A stretch of DNA of 64,000 bases from NCBI GenBank assembly GCA_022496805.1, contig CM040086.1, positions 10,790,501 through 10,854,500 on the forward strand, read 5' to 3'. This DNA comes from Pohlia nutans (taxonomy: Eukaryota; Streptophyta; Bryopsida; Bryales; Mniaceae). The position numbers and the translations under genes were made by a program. Of this stretch, positions 12,312 through 24,560 are shown piece by piece (position 1 is the first letter of the stretch; every line of letters begins with the position of its first letter). The notes below the pieces were generated by a model, which saw only the letters and a list, made by a program, of their open reading frames with translations, was not told where the DNA came from and made no database searches.

Positions 12312-13729
12312 CTAGTTTACACAAAGACCCTTGAAACCCATCACAAGCTAAACTCAATTTACTAAACCCTCAACAAACAGTTAGAATTTAAAACAATCAG
12401 TCAATCGGTAACGATGTGTATAGAAGGTAATAAATTCACAGTTTCACAAACAAATGCAATTCAATCACAATAATGGGCAGTTTCTAATTCACAACTCACG
12501 TTCTGAACCATCCACCTGCGTTCTCACACCCTCCTCATTAAAATACACAATATTTCAACAAAGAGACAACCAAAATTTCGACTATAGTGAAAATGGACGC
12601 ACCAGAGTTCTGCGCACAATCTCCATGTTGCCCTCCGACTTCAGGAGACACAACTTGTGCCAACTCAATACTCACGTCCTAGATGCTTCAACTCTAAATC
12701 AATAGACTCCATGTGAGTGAAAAAACCACCAAAAAAGTGGCATTTGGTCACAAGGAGTTATTAAAAGAAATCACATGAAGAGAGGATCAAAAGAGAAAAA
12801 GAGATAAGAAGTGGATAAGGAACAAGAAGAGAATCAAGAGACCCCCTCTGCTCGGCCGAATCACTTTGAAGAGCCCTTTGATTTTTAATCGTCATTTCTC
12901 CCTCCTAGCTCCAATCGGGACATGTCTTAATTTTTTGGTAAGCTAACCTGATTTTTCATCCACCCTCAAAATCTCAAAAGCGTAAGTTGAAAATTCTAGG
13001 ACTGATTGCTAAAAAACTGAGACCCTTTCTCCAGCCGCCGGCGGGGAAACTCTTTTGACACCCCCAACTTTAGAAGTGCATATTTCACTCCCTATTGCTC
13101 CAAATTGAATGTGTTTGCTATCATTGAAAAGCCCTACATTAAATCTACACACCTACTAAATATTGCTCTACTTGGACAAAAAATGAGAGACTAAAAGAGA
13201 AAACACCGAGAGACACTCAATGGAGTAAGAAAAGACAGTACACAACACATGAGACTCAAAATAATTTTTAATAGAATGGAAGAGGAGATTAAGAATGAGA
13301 AAGAGGCCCACGGCCTTCCTCCTCTTCACAACTAACCATCACATGGAAGAGAGGAAGAGAAATAAGATTGATCAAGATAGATTGAGTGGGATTGATTTTA
13401 ATTAGCTTGAACACAAGCTCCTCACTACAGGAGAAGAAGCCGCCAAAGAGATGACTCACCCTAACCCTCAGGCTCAAAAGCTTTAATTTAAGGCTTTCAC
13501 GGATGAATGTTGCTTTTAACCTCCACGGCGCTTCATTCTTCAAGAACTCCACTACTTTCACGAATGAATATAATTCACAAACATCACCACGAAATCAAAT
13601 GAACAAACGAAAGTAAGCAAGTCACAAATACAATCATGAACATCAAAAGTTAATTGCGCAAAGCCAATGATAAAACATCCAACTCAAAGTCAAGCAACTA
13701 ATCCTATTCATACTTTGGATTCACTAAGG

Positions 13730-13802
13730 GGAATTATTTCCTCCTCTAGTCCTTCTTCATCATTCTTTCGATTCACTAGGGGGTTTTTATCCTCCATTAG
13801 TC
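13730..13802. repeat. Short imperfect tandem repeat
   Basis: TTCACTAAGGGGAATT..CCTCTAGTCCTTC is followed about 45 bp later by TTCACTAGGGGGTTTT..CCATTAGTCCTTC. Two copies, diverged. Confidence 0.5.
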
Positions 13803-14040
13803 CTTCCACACTAAACCTAATCTAAACTTAAATTTAATGTTGAATGAGCTACCAAAGGCTTTACGACAATCATTCTTTAACATGCATATTGTGTTCGCAA
13901 TCTAATTATCTTAATTCTATCAAATTACTCCAAGATTGTATTGCTTGTTAACAACCCACTCATAAACGCAACAATAAACAACAATGAAACAAGAGAGCGT
14001 TTTTAAACTCTCACACTAAAATACAAAAAGAACCCACAAA

Positions 14041-14385
14041 ACACTTTGGACATGTCTTTGAGAAGTTAAGAGAAGTTAAGAGAAGATAAGCTTCATGCTA
14101 ACTTGGAGAAAAGCGTCTTCAGGTTAGAAGAGTTAGATTTCCTAGGCCATGTAATCAATTGCGAAAGGATTAAGCCCGACCTTATGAAGATCAAGGCCAT
14201 AATGGATTGGAAATCACGATTTCAGAAAAGAGAGTGAAATCGTTCTTAAGACTCGCCAACTATTATAGAAAGTTCATAAAGAATTTTTCTAAAGTGGTTG
14301 GGCCATTGTCGGTTTTACTCACTAAAGAAAACAAAACAATTAAGTGGAGTGAGGAATGCGACATGGCTTTCAAGGACAAGACCTC
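14041..14385 (+). pseudogene. Decayed Ty3/gypsy reverse transcriptase, second half
   Basis: Readable blocks continue the gypsy polymerase domain begun at 7602: HFGHVFEKLREVK, LHANLEKSVFRLEELDFLGHVI and IKPDLMKIKAIMDW, then after a frameshift RVKSFLRLANYYRKFIKNFS, GPLSVLLTKENKTIKWSEEC and AFKD, the thumb/connection leading to RNase H. An eight-base duplicated word (AGAGAAGTTA) disrupts the start. The conserved order and spacing fix it as the downstream half of the same element. No RNase H or integrase follows; after 14390 the sequence is unrelated AT-rich DNA. Confidence 0.85.
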
Positions 14386-14440
14386 AATTATGTGTCTTGC
14401 ATGTTTTATATATAGTACACATAATAATGATGTGACTTGA

Positions 14441-15300
14441 TTTTATAAAGATAAATTTAAAATCAAGCAAATCCTTATGATATGAAACTCCTGTTATTTT
14501 GAATGAACTAACTGATTCATATGAAGTTTCTAGTTTCTTACTGTACTAATGATTATCATTTAATTATGTGAAATTTAAAAATAAAAATAAAAATAATATT
14601 GATAACATACACATCCAATGCTTTAAGAAAAATTTAGATTTAAACCATAAGTTGACTATTTGTGCTTCTTCAATGTCTGAATTGGGTCTTGATGATACCA
14701 TAGGTTACTGCACAACTTCCAAATTGACGTTATCAACAGTCATTATTTTTTCAAGAGATAGATTAGTACATTTCCTCCTTTTTCCAGCACTTCAAGAGTA
14801 GTAAATTAAGTTTCTATGATGATTTCTTCATAATACTGTATCAGAAATACTTAGATAAGATAGATGTGTTATTGCGGTAATACTTAGAGAGTACTTGATT
14901 TAGGAATATTTACATTTCGATTGCGTCAAAGAAAAATTGGCTATAATCGCATCTTTTTCAAAACTCCTTTATAAAAATTAGTAAACAAAATCCCCTACTT
15001 GATTTTTTTTGAATAATTTTGTATGCGTGTCTTATAATGTATGATTGTTTTTTTTTTGTTTTTTTAATTTAAATAGTGAAAGTTAGGAAATTAAAGTGCA
15101 AGAAAGAAGTTGGAAATGTGGGTATCGGTGAAAATAAAGTCAAAAGAACAATTATAATAATAATAATATGAGCTAATTTTAGCATGGTAAGTGTTACAAG
15201 TGCAAAGTCGAATTCCATTTTGCACTTTGCCTTGGTGTAATTTTACAGAATACATTGCTTTCAAAAAGTCATTAAGAACTATTTATCGAAGAAGTGTAAA
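14441..15300. other. AT-rich DNA without a gene
   Basis: No splice-supported ORF, RNA gene or inverted repeat was seen. The open frame starting in this stretch at 15191 only runs into the palindrome that begins at 15301 and is not treated as coding. Confidence 0.5.
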
Positions 15301-16712
15301 AAACACGCAATTCGCTATTTACGCACTTGGCCATATAATCATGCACTTGGTCCCTGGAAGCATTAAAAATATTGTCGTAAAAATTTCTCTAAAAAACAAT
15401 CATTTTTGTCGTTCTACAATTACTTTCATTATAAACAAACAATTATTTAATTTAATTTTTATTCTTATCTTTATCTTTTATCTTTATCTTTTATTTTCTT
15501 TTTTCTTTTATCTTTTCTTTATCTTGTTTCATTTATCTTATTTCTTTCTTGTCTTCAATTTATTTTCCTTCTTGTCTTCCTTCTTGTCTTCTTCTTTTTC
15601 TTCTATTTTTTTTCATTCCTCTTGTGGCAGCCGCAAATCCTTCGCCCGCACCAAAGACAAAAAAAGAAAAAAAAAAAGAAAAAAAAACCTTTTTTTTTTT
15701 GGAATTCGGCTTCTTTTTTGTTTGGGGCTCATGAACCCTGAAAATAGAAATTTAAAAAAATAAAAATTTAGTGGTTCAGCCGCCGGCGGCTGAACCCTAA
15801 ACGGCGAAGGATGCACAAAAAAAAAAAAAAAAATTTTTTTTTTTTTTTTTCTATTTTTAGTCTGCTGTGGGCTAGAGGGTGCGCGGCCGCGCACCCTTTG
15901 CCTCATTTTCTCCTCTCCTCCTCTCCTCCTCTCCCTCTCTCCCTCTTTTTCTCTCTCCCTCTTCTTCTCTCTCCCTCTTCTTCTCTCTCCCCTCTCCCCT
16001 CTCCCCTCTCCCCTCTCCTCATACATATAGGAGAGAGAGAAGAAGAGGGAGAGAGAAGAAGAGGGAGAGAGGGAGAGGAGGAGAGGAGAAAATGAGGCAA
16101 AGGGTGCGCGGCCGCGCACCCTCTAGCCCACAGCAGACTAAAAATAGATTTTTATTTTATTTTATTTTATTTTATTTTATTTTTTGTGCATCCTCCGCCG
16201 TTTAGGGTTCAGCCGCCGGCGGCTGAACCCTAAATTTTTATTTTTTTAAATTTCTATTTTCAGGGTTCATGAGCCCCGAACAAAAAAGAAGCCGAACTCC
16301 AAAAAAAAAAAAAAAAAAAAAAAAAGGTTTTTTTTTCTTTTTTTTTTCTTTTTTTGTCTTTGGTACAGGCGAAGGATTTGCGGCTGCCACAAGAGGAATG
16401 AAAAAAAATAGAAGAAAAAGAAGAAGACAAGAAGGAAGACAAGAAGGAAAATAAATCGAAGACAAGAAAGAAATAAGATAAATGAAACAAGATAAAGAAA
16501 AGATAAAAGAAAAAATAAAATAAAAGATAAAGATAAAAGATAAAGATAAGAATAAAAATTAAATTAAATAATTGTTTGTTTACAATGAAAGTAATTGTAG
16601 AACGACAAAAATGGTTGTTTTTTAGAGAAATTTTTACACAAAAAATTTTAAGCAAGATTTGCTCATGAAATGAACGCACTTGACCAAGTGCATAAATAGC
16701 GAATTGCGTGTT
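15301..16712. mobile_element. 1.4-kb foldback element (near-perfect palindrome)
   Basis: The outer ends AACACGCAATTCGCTATTTA (15301) and its complement ending at 16712 begin two arms of about 700 bp that match almost throughout. Both contain AGAACGACAAAAATGG or its complement, Lys/Phe-coding homopolymer tracts, two copies of the self-complementary AGCCGCCGGCGGCT (about 15779 and 16211), GTGCGCGGCCGCGCAC, and CTCTCC/GGAGAG purine-pyrimidine runs meeting at a short loop near 16020-16031 (ATACATATAG). A small asymmetry near the ends (about 15330-15390 against 16620-16680) and a (TTTTA)n tract at about 16146-16185 on one side are the main differences. ORFs inside are repeat artefacts. A transcript would fold into a long double-stranded RNA. 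The element class is unknown (foldback or MITE-like) and no clear target duplication was identified. Confidence 0.8.
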
Positions 16713-19700
16713 AGAATTTAATTTAATGTGATTCATTGAACATTTGAAAAAAGTTTTCTTGAACTCACACGGGTTGTATACCATGAGTTTTGAACTTTTC
16801 CTATAGATAAAGAATTGAAACAAAACTAAAATTTGCCCAAAATCTCTTCATTTCATTTTTAGAACAACATTCATAACAAAGTCTGCGCAAAAATACTAAT
16901 GAATTGAACATCTTATTAAAATAATTGATTTGTTATTAACTATCTAAAATTAAAGATGATAATAAATGACATATATTTTGCGCTTATTTTTTAATTGAAA
17001 TCCCATCAAAGTCTGGTTGTTTGGTTTTTAATTGTTTAAAATTTCAAAATTTCAACTTCATTTGATATAATGTTGATATCGGTAGAATTAGATGTTTTGA
17101 AAATTCAAAGGATGATTTATTAAGCCTTTGGACACAAGGTCCTATAGTTAGATCGTTAAAAAAAATTACCATAATTCCTTTATTTTCCTCATGAACGGTG
17201 CCTCATAAATCTGAATTATTTATAATTTTTTTACTAACTAATGTACCATCTATAATTAATGCTTTATAAAAACTATTTTGATTTTAATTTTAATTTTAAT
17301 TTTTTTTCTAATTAGCAATTTTTATTTCTTTATAAAATATCTCTAATACAAATTTCAGATATAATTACCATAATTCCTTTATTTTCCTTCGAAAATCTTT
17401 TGTAACAATTATTCAACTTGAATTTTATGAAGAAATGTAGCTAAAAGTAGCTACAAAAGATACATTGGTTATCAATGTCATGTTGGAACTAGGCTTTGTT
17501 AACCCTTAACTTCCTGAACCATTTTGAGCGCATTTTAGACACTGATTTTTTCGGTTAGGAATACATGTTGCTCAAACTTATGTACCTTACTTTTTTACAA
17601 AATCAACCGCAAGATCTTGTAGATATGCAAGTCACCTTCATCTTTACAAAGTTTGGTGTCAATCCGAGTTATAGGTTGCTTGGATGGGACATAAAAGTGA
17701 AGGGTACTCCAAGAAATTCATTGTTTCTCACTGCTGAAAATGAGCTGTGACCGAATCTCTTGGACACATACTATATTAGAAAGTTGGTGGCTTCTTGTCA
17801 TTGTGAAGATAATCAAGTTTCCTACGCATGACAACAAGTTTTGTATTTTTAGGATTAAAAATGAGTGAGAAAGAGGCCTTGACATGACATCCACTTTTTA
17901 CTAGTTCACTTGTGACTTTGAGGGAAATCTTACAACTTCCTACAAATCTGATCTTCTATTGCAAAATCAGACACATTAGGTTGAAAGTACACAAAAGAAC
18001 ACATACAATAGGAAAAAGAATTTTGGAAAAAAGGTGAAATCCAAGTGCAAGATTTGCATTTCAGTAGCTACACCCACCTACGAGCCGCCTTGCCCAACTG
18101 GAACACATGGCAGCTCGTTATTCGCCCGTCACTCTCTTCAGCTGACTTTTCTTCCTTGGTTTTGTGACCACCCAGCACTTGTGGATTTTTGTAAAATTGA
18201 CAATGTGCATTTCTCCAAATCAAACTACACCACAGGATAGCTAACTCGTTTCTACACAAAATTGGCCCAAATTTTAAATCATTCGGGCACTCCTTCCTTA
18301 AGATACTTTCAGTTCTAAAAATAGCACGACCCATTTTGGGTCGCCCAGGAAGATAAGGGTTAATATTTAAAGAATATAAAAATATAGAAAACATAATTAT
18401 GCAGTTAGTACTAAAAGCACCAAATTAACCCCTAAGTAACCTCGGTAAGTAACCAAACGACCATTTTATGGTCGCTGCAGATTTATTTACGAACTTCTTA
18501 GGATGGAAATTCCAGTGACGACGAAAGTCGGAGCTGGTTTAGCATGCATTGGATGGTAGGTTCGTCGTCATGACAATTCCGTTTCATCACCAAGACGGTT
18601 CCATTTCGTCTCGTCACCAAGACTGTTTCAGACTGTTTGGAGGACCGTTCCCAGGTGCTCTGGCTCGTTCATCGCAGTTCAGGTGACCGTTCCGGGTTCA
18701 TCGCAGTCGGGCGTTTCTACGTTTGAGTGTTTCGGCGTTTGAGCGTCGAACGTCTGAGCGTTTCGGTACGCGATGATGGTTTGTGTTGAAAACCTCTCTT
18801 TCTTTGTAGGTGGCCAAGATATCTGCTGTTTCTGTTTGCGTCGTCTATGGCAGCATGAAGCTCCAGGCTAGGGTTTCGTATTCTGACGACATGACTCACT
18901 TTTTGTGCAGGCCGTCGTTCCGGGTCGCCCTTGTTCATCGCAGTCGACCGTCTTCGCAGTCGGGTCCTCGGGCACGGATGCCACGCCTTCGCAGTGTCGG
19001 AATTTAGGAATAGATTGACGCGACGCGGGAGATTGTAATTCTTGTGATTGTTGGTGAGTGCATGCGGCTTTTTGTTGACGATGGCGGTGATGGTTTTTAA
19101 GGGGGTTTGATGAGACAAGACGGGTAACCCGGCAGAGGCGTGTGCATTGGTGATAACCCTTGTTGTCCGTCGCGGCTTAGGTGTTTTTTTTTTCCGTTTG
19201 GAGATGACCTACCAGTGACGTTGTTGTTTCTGTTCTCACCAGAGACGGAAGAGTCAATGCAATCTCCTCTATCAGTGCAACCAATTCAACGCCGAGACGA
19301 AAAAGGAGTCATACACTCTACATGACATTAGCAGCATGGCACTTTAGACTACCAACTGGTCGACTTCGTTCCATCAAGTCAACATTTCCATGCATGGGAA
19401 TATACAACTTTCAACATATTCTGCACAATTGGGCTTCCACACTAAAGCATCAGCTTCACATAAGAACTCTGATGACAAGAGCGTGAGAGCATCAAGTTGA
19501 AGCAAACGCCGCAGAGTCTCTTCGTGCCTTCGGAATTTTCCGGTTCGTCTCTTCTCTGCTCATTTCGTGCTGCTTGAATCACATGTCACGGTTTCTTTCA
19601 GGGAGAGTTTACTCTTACGGTCTTGGTAACAGAGAATTCGGTGGCTTTGGTTGAGGGAAGGTTACGTTTTTTGGAGAGAATCCTTCACTGATGCTAAAAC

Positions 19701-19785
19701 TTTACTCTGTTTTGAATCTCACAGCAAGGAAAGCCTGAACCGAGAAGAAAAACTCTTGTGAATTCGGCAGTTGTTATTATTCGAC
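16713..19785. other. Mostly AT-rich non-coding DNA; GC-richer upstream region of the 19.8-kb exon
   Basis: 16.7-18.4 kb is AT-rich, with only short unsupported ORFs. From about 18.48 kb the composition rises (TTCATCGCAGT and TTTGAGCGT words recur), and 19.5-19.78 kb is pyrimidine-rich like a plant 5' leader. This could be promoter and untranslated leader of the chalcone isomerase-like exon at 19786. No defined TATA box or transcription start was picked. Confidence 0.35.
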
Positions 19786-19879
19786 ATGGGTCACCCAACT
19801 GTGAAGGTGGAAGGTATTGATTTCGCTACGAAGATCACACCGCCCGCCGGTTCAAGCACTCTTGACTTGATTGGCTCTG
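19786..19879 (+). CDS. First exon of a chalcone isomerase-family gene (CHI or CHI-like), rest not found
   Basis: An ATG at 19786 opens 31 codons plus one base: it begins MGHPTVKVEGIDF, passes through KITPP and ends LDLIGSG at a GTACGT donor (19880). This matches the N-terminal beta strand of the chalcone isomerase fold, where family members read xVxVEGxxFxxxIxPP...LxLxGAG, and the first intron in plant CHI genes falls at this place. CHI closes the heterocycle of flavonoids; CHI-like proteins assist chalcone synthase; the two cannot be told apart from 31 residues. I found no second exon (VRGLEI..KFTAIGVYLE type) in the following 12 kb. The gene is either truncated to exon 1 or has an unusually long intron; a Stowaway MITE lies 220 bp downstream. 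Confidence 0.6.
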
Positions 19880-20097
19880 GTACGTCTTTCTTCTATTCTT
19901 TATCTGCTCAGATCTGTAAACTGGCATAACATTTTTTAGCAATCGTGATATCTCACCCTCATCTGAAGATCTTTCGTTATGAAACCAACAAAAATGAAGA
20001 GAATGCATTGTGCTTAGGAGTGGATTTTTCTGCTTTTTTCCTTGATGTTGGTGTAGCTCTAGATTCTTTCCGCAAGGGCAGCTGCTCAAGAATGGTA

Positions 20098-20335
20098 CTC
20101 CCTCCGTCCCAAAGTTATTGTCATGTTTGAAAGTGCTTTTTAAGTAAGTCAGAAAAATTACTTCCTTGTGGCTACTTTTATTTAGGTTGCAATGAACACA
20201 TGCAATGTTCTTCAATCATTCTAGTGACATAATTTGGAGCCTTTTTTAATCATGTTTCTTACAATATGATCAATGAAATTGGCTCAAAGAAATACCAAAC
20301 AAATTTGTATGACAATAACTTTGTGTCGGAGGGAG
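20098..20335. mobile_element. Stowaway-type MITE (Tc1/mariner group), copy 1
   Basis: The terminal inverted repeats read CTCCCTCCGTCCCAAAGTTA at the left and the complement of GACAATAACTTTGTGTCGG at the right, flanked by TA on both sides (20096-97, 20336-37). Length 238 bp. CTCCCTCCGT plus a TA target is the Stowaway signature. It is non-coding. Confidence 0.9.
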
Positions 20336-20337
20336 TA

Positions 20338-22398
20338 TGTGTTACGAAATTTTCCGGAATTAATTTTAAGCGACTATTAGACCGCTTTTTCGTTTGATCA
20401 AATTGGCTCCGCGTGAGCTCAGAGGCAGAGTGAACGGTTGACGGAGTCAATGAGGGACGTTGAGTGGCACTAGAGCTACTGATTAATCCAATTGCAGAGT
20501 TTATCATAGAACGGAGCTCATTGTTCTGACAGTGGAGCCCATCACAACTAGAGAAAGTGGAATTTGGAAGCCCGGGTTTGGAACGCTATTGTAGATGATG
20601 TTTATTCATTCTTTTGAGTTTATTTTTCCATTTGCTCATTTCTGGACTTATTTTAAATGAATGCAAGATTTCAAAATTGAAATAGCGAGCTGGTTACCTG
20701 AAATACTGATGAATCCAATTGTAGTTTATATTACAGGAAATTTAGTGAAAGAAAATCTTCTCGTGGAATATCACAGAAATATGAGTAGAGATAATATTGG
20801 TTGACTGTGAAGCTCATCTTTTTGATTTCAGAAGCTTACGAATGACGGGCCCAATTGTCTCTCTTGGAAGCCTCCCCTGATTATTGTGAAGCTACGTGAG
20901 ATGAGGAAATGAGATGAGGAAATGAGAAGCTGAAGGAACGTAGTCTGCTTTGGCGATTGTGTTTCTAAAGCTCCTCCACTGATTGCCATACTGCAATTGT
21001 GTTAACAAAGTCATAAGAAAATTGACCAGATTTTAGTGTGCAAATTTTGGTACGGGGCTCAATGCTGCTAGGAGCGGTTAGTTTAGAAATTGCACAAATA
21101 TAATATGGTCTCTGGCAAGGGAAATGCCACTTAAAAATCTTCAGTTGTCAATAGATTGTTAGGGACATTGATCCATATTTACATGATCCATATTTACATT
21201 TTCAGCGGGAACATTCGTTGATCCAAATTTACATTTTCAGTGGGAACATTTGTTTGGCTTAGATCTTAAATAGGTGTGTTTGTTACCACATGACATAAAT
21301 AAAAAACTCCAACAACTCATGCCTTTTATAACATTCCACAATAAATATGCAAACGTTTTGCAACAATCAAACGTTTCATATAAAATAAATCTTGAAACAT
21401 CAATACACAATATTTCTAATATGAGACAACGTTTAAGAGATTGCATCACACAATCAAAAATAATACCATTTCCAAAACAAATCATAATGGATTAATGTAT
21501 ATTAATATCACTTGCACAATATATATTATAATCCAGTTTTGAATAAAAGGTATATTTATCTACATATAATGAAATTATGTATATTTTCATTACACAAGGA
21601 TATACATACCACTATTATATTTATTATATATTATCATATACATCATTTTCTTCTTATATATGTACCAATGTGTCACAAGAAATCAATCGTCACTAGTAAT
21701 GCGAAGAGTAGCGAAGCCCTAGTAATATTTTCATAAAAAAATAAAAAATCCTATCAAATAAAGAATTCAGTCTACTTTCCAATTCAACTTAAATCATGTC
21801 AATCCGAGTAAAACTCCACAAAGAAGATTTTTTCAAAATTATAGAACTCAATATTATCTTTGTCTTATAAAATTCACTATTCAAAGAATCAAGTGATGTT
21901 TTCTCTTTCAAAAGAATTGGTTCTTAAAAATTTAGGACAAAATGTCAAGTTTTAACCAGGCACTCCAAATTTCAAATTCTTATAATGAAATTTGCAATTA
22001 TGGTGAATATTAAATTATAAATGCTTCTTAATTCATAAAGAGATTATCTAAAACAATTTTTGAAATTTTGACTGTATGGATCATTACTATACATCTTGCT
22101 TTTTAATTTCTCTTTTGGACCAATCTTTAATCTAGTTGCAAAAAAATAAATTATAACACATTTAAGTCTTCTCCTTAGCCCTTTAAAGGTTAAAACATAT
22201 CTACATATGAACTTTAAGTCAGATTATTTCTACCATACCGATTTAGCATTTATAATACCCAATTAAGTAAATTTTGATATTCTCAATATTTGAAAAGAAA
22301 GTTTTGTTGAAAGTGATGTTGTCACAAATTTATTGGTTGAAAAAATGAATATTTGTTTAAAAAAAATGTAATCATAACATGCGTTAGAAATACATTTT
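20338..22398. other. Non-coding DNA, no gene recognised
   Basis: No splice-supported coding segment and no continuation of the 19.8-kb gene was seen. A short tandem duplication lies at 21171-21251 (ATCCATATTTACATTTTCAG and its diverged partner). 21.2-22.4 kb is very AT-rich. Confidence 0.5.
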
Positions 22399-22895
22399 TG
22401 GTGAATCACTACAACATAAAATGAGGCATGAAATTTTCACAAATCATCCCCATCCTAATTGATTCATGCATACATGAAGCTATCTTGTCATAAAGTATTG
22501 TTGACTTTTCAAAGCTGATGTGTCTCCATCCCATTGGCAACCTATGACCATCGCCATCACAAGTTGCAATTCATAACCTTGTCTCCTTTCAACTCGCATC
22601 CTCCTAACTTGAATTATGATGATCGAAGGCTTTGGTTGAAAAGTGAACAACCAGTTAAAGTCTTTGAAGTTTCTGGTAAATCACTACAACTTGAAATAAA
22701 GCAAAAAAAATTCACAAATCATCTCCTTTCTAATTGGATCACACATACATGAAACTAGAGTTTTTTTTAACTTTTCAACGCTCATGTGGCTCCATCCCAT
22801 TGGCAACCCGTCACCATTGCCATCACAAGTTGCAATTCATAACCTTCTCTCCTTTCAACTCGCATCCTACTCACTAAAATTATGAAGATCAAGGG
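22399..22895. repeat. Two-copy direct duplication, spacing about 270 bp
   Basis: The block from GGTGAATCACTACAAC (22399) through CATCACAAGTTGCAATTCAT and TCCTTTCAACTCGCATCCT (about 22610) recurs from 22671 to about 22895. Parts also recur at 28.45 kb and 46.76 kb (CACAAATCATC..TTTCTAAT), so the unit derives from a dispersed repeat. Confidence 0.7.
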
Positions 22896-23676
22896 TTGTG
22901 ACTACCGCAGCTCGTCGGTTATCTGTTATATAGAATTTCACAGAATATAGATTTGTTGCAAAAACTACATGACCAATAAGAAAACTTGGATGATTGAAAT
23001 ATGTATGTAATTCATTCGTGAAGGACCCCCTTAAACTCCATCCATCATCTATGCAACTTTTCCTCCATTAAGTACATTATTCATCCATCAAATACACTAC
23101 TACAACTACTTCTCATCCATTTGGTCACGTGTTACAGAAATATTTCACCCATCAGCTCATCATGGGTTACGTTGTGTAACCTGCCTCGTCCCCTACAGGG
23201 AACTCGGTGGTTACTATACTCATAGTTCAAAAAAATGGACGGTTGGGCAGCTAGAGGTATAACATCAATAACTTCAAGGAATGTGAACATGGTGCTATGA
23301 TGGTGCATTGAAATGCAAATAAGAAAATTTGGTGCCAACCTCCATACCAACCTAGTATGGATAAAATGACACTAAAATGACTTGTATACAACCTATAGTG
23401 TCAAAATAGCACCAAAATAGTCTGACCCAACTTTTCTGATGAAGGCATAAAGATGAGGAGTACTAAGGTTGGACAACCTATTACCACCACCAACCTCAGA
23501 ACCAGTTGTCTTCTGTGTACCAAAACCGCCACCCACCCACTCCATTTCCGTAATTTTTGGGAAGTCAATTTAAAATTTGTGAAGGGAAAGAACGGATTTT
23601 GGTGGGTCAAGCTGCCATTATAGGTCAACATTGTGAACATATCTCCAACTGGTCAAGTTATGTAAATGGCAGTATT

Positions 23677-23788
<112 letters not shown>

Positions 23789-24284
23789 GTCGTGAACATA
23801 TCTTCAGCTGGTTCTACTAGTTTTAGGTTGTAGCCAACTCGACTTTCGGTTATTAGTGGAGTAGTTTTCAATTTTCACAGCTCTCAGTTTTTAGTCTCTT
23901 GTGCTCACAGTGATGAGTACTTTCACGAGGGGTCATCAACACAACTTAGTGTGGAAGTAGGGAATTTTGTATGTTGAGGAATGGGTCACGGCTTACTTTC
24001 CACTTTGAAAATTTGTAGCAATTTCAATATGAAGAAATAAATGGTCGCGACAATTGCAATATTCATGAAATCCTATTTTGAATCCGCAGACAAATTCTTA
24101 TTACGTATAGAAGCGCTATAAATAGATCAGCAAGCTTAAGTTGGTGGTCATAGGTCATCCAACCTTAAGTTAGTGCCGCTAAAAGATATGGATTATTACA
24201 CAAAACAAAGACAATTTATAAAAAATAAAGAAATACAAAGACTTAGTTCTTTTTTATAAATTATAAAATATAAATATAAAAAGA

Positions 24285-24560
24285 ACTTTGGCCTTAAGGG
24301 GACCAGCGTGAATGAAGTGTCTGTTCGTCCTACCATTGATTTAATGCCCACATGATAATGAATCTGGGGTGGTATCAGAGCGAGGTAACAATCACATAAT
24401 ATTTAGTGGTCTTCGTTGGCTTTGCCTTGCCCTTGAGGATAATGTCACATCCGACATCATCACCCATGCAAAATCAGTAGCTAGCTTGTTTTAAAAAAAA
24501 GCGGAGGCAATGGCAACCGAGAGGGGAAGGTCAACAAAATCTCAAAGCTCCAAGCACATA
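24285..24560. repeat. Diverged dispersed-repeat copy with SINE-tail similarity and a tRNA-Met primer-site-like word
   Basis: GCGTGAATGAAGTGT and GTTCGT (24306-24330) match the 3' part of the SINE at 53758-54125. About 40 bp later TGGTATCAGAGC (24371-24382) equals the usual plant LTR-retrotransposon primer binding site, complementary to initiator tRNA-Met. 24409-24540 resembles 53041-53165 (TTGGCTYTRCCTTGCYCTTG). No long terminal repeat pair was found, so this may be a composite of fragments. Confidence 0.4.

Larger units (their letters stand above)
8756..14040. mobile_element. About 5.3-kb insertion splitting the gypsy reverse transcriptase
   Basis: Reverse transcriptase blocks end at about 8755 and resume at about 14041 with HFGHVFEKLREVK, so the intervening 5.3 kb is best explained as a later insertion, with loss of roughly 14 codons around YxDD. 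The insert begins TGTCTTAATATCACC and ends ...ACCCACAAAACA, so TG..CA termini are possible, but I found no matching long terminal repeats. It includes tandem duplications (9688-9963, 13730-13800), a decayed lysine-rich/acidic ORF (11107-12311) and otherwise AT-rich non-coding DNA. The insertion class is unknown and the boundaries are approximate. Confidence 0.45.

Noticed and set aside
8756..14040. Complete LTR retrotransposon nested in the gypsy element
   Set aside because: TG..CA-like ends were noticed, but no pair of long terminal repeats or internal pol motifs could be found.
15191..16823. Long ORFs of Phe/Leu/Ser- or Arg/Glu-rich composition on both strands
   Set aside because: They mirror each other across the palindrome and come from homopolymer and purine-pyrimidine tracts, not coding selection.
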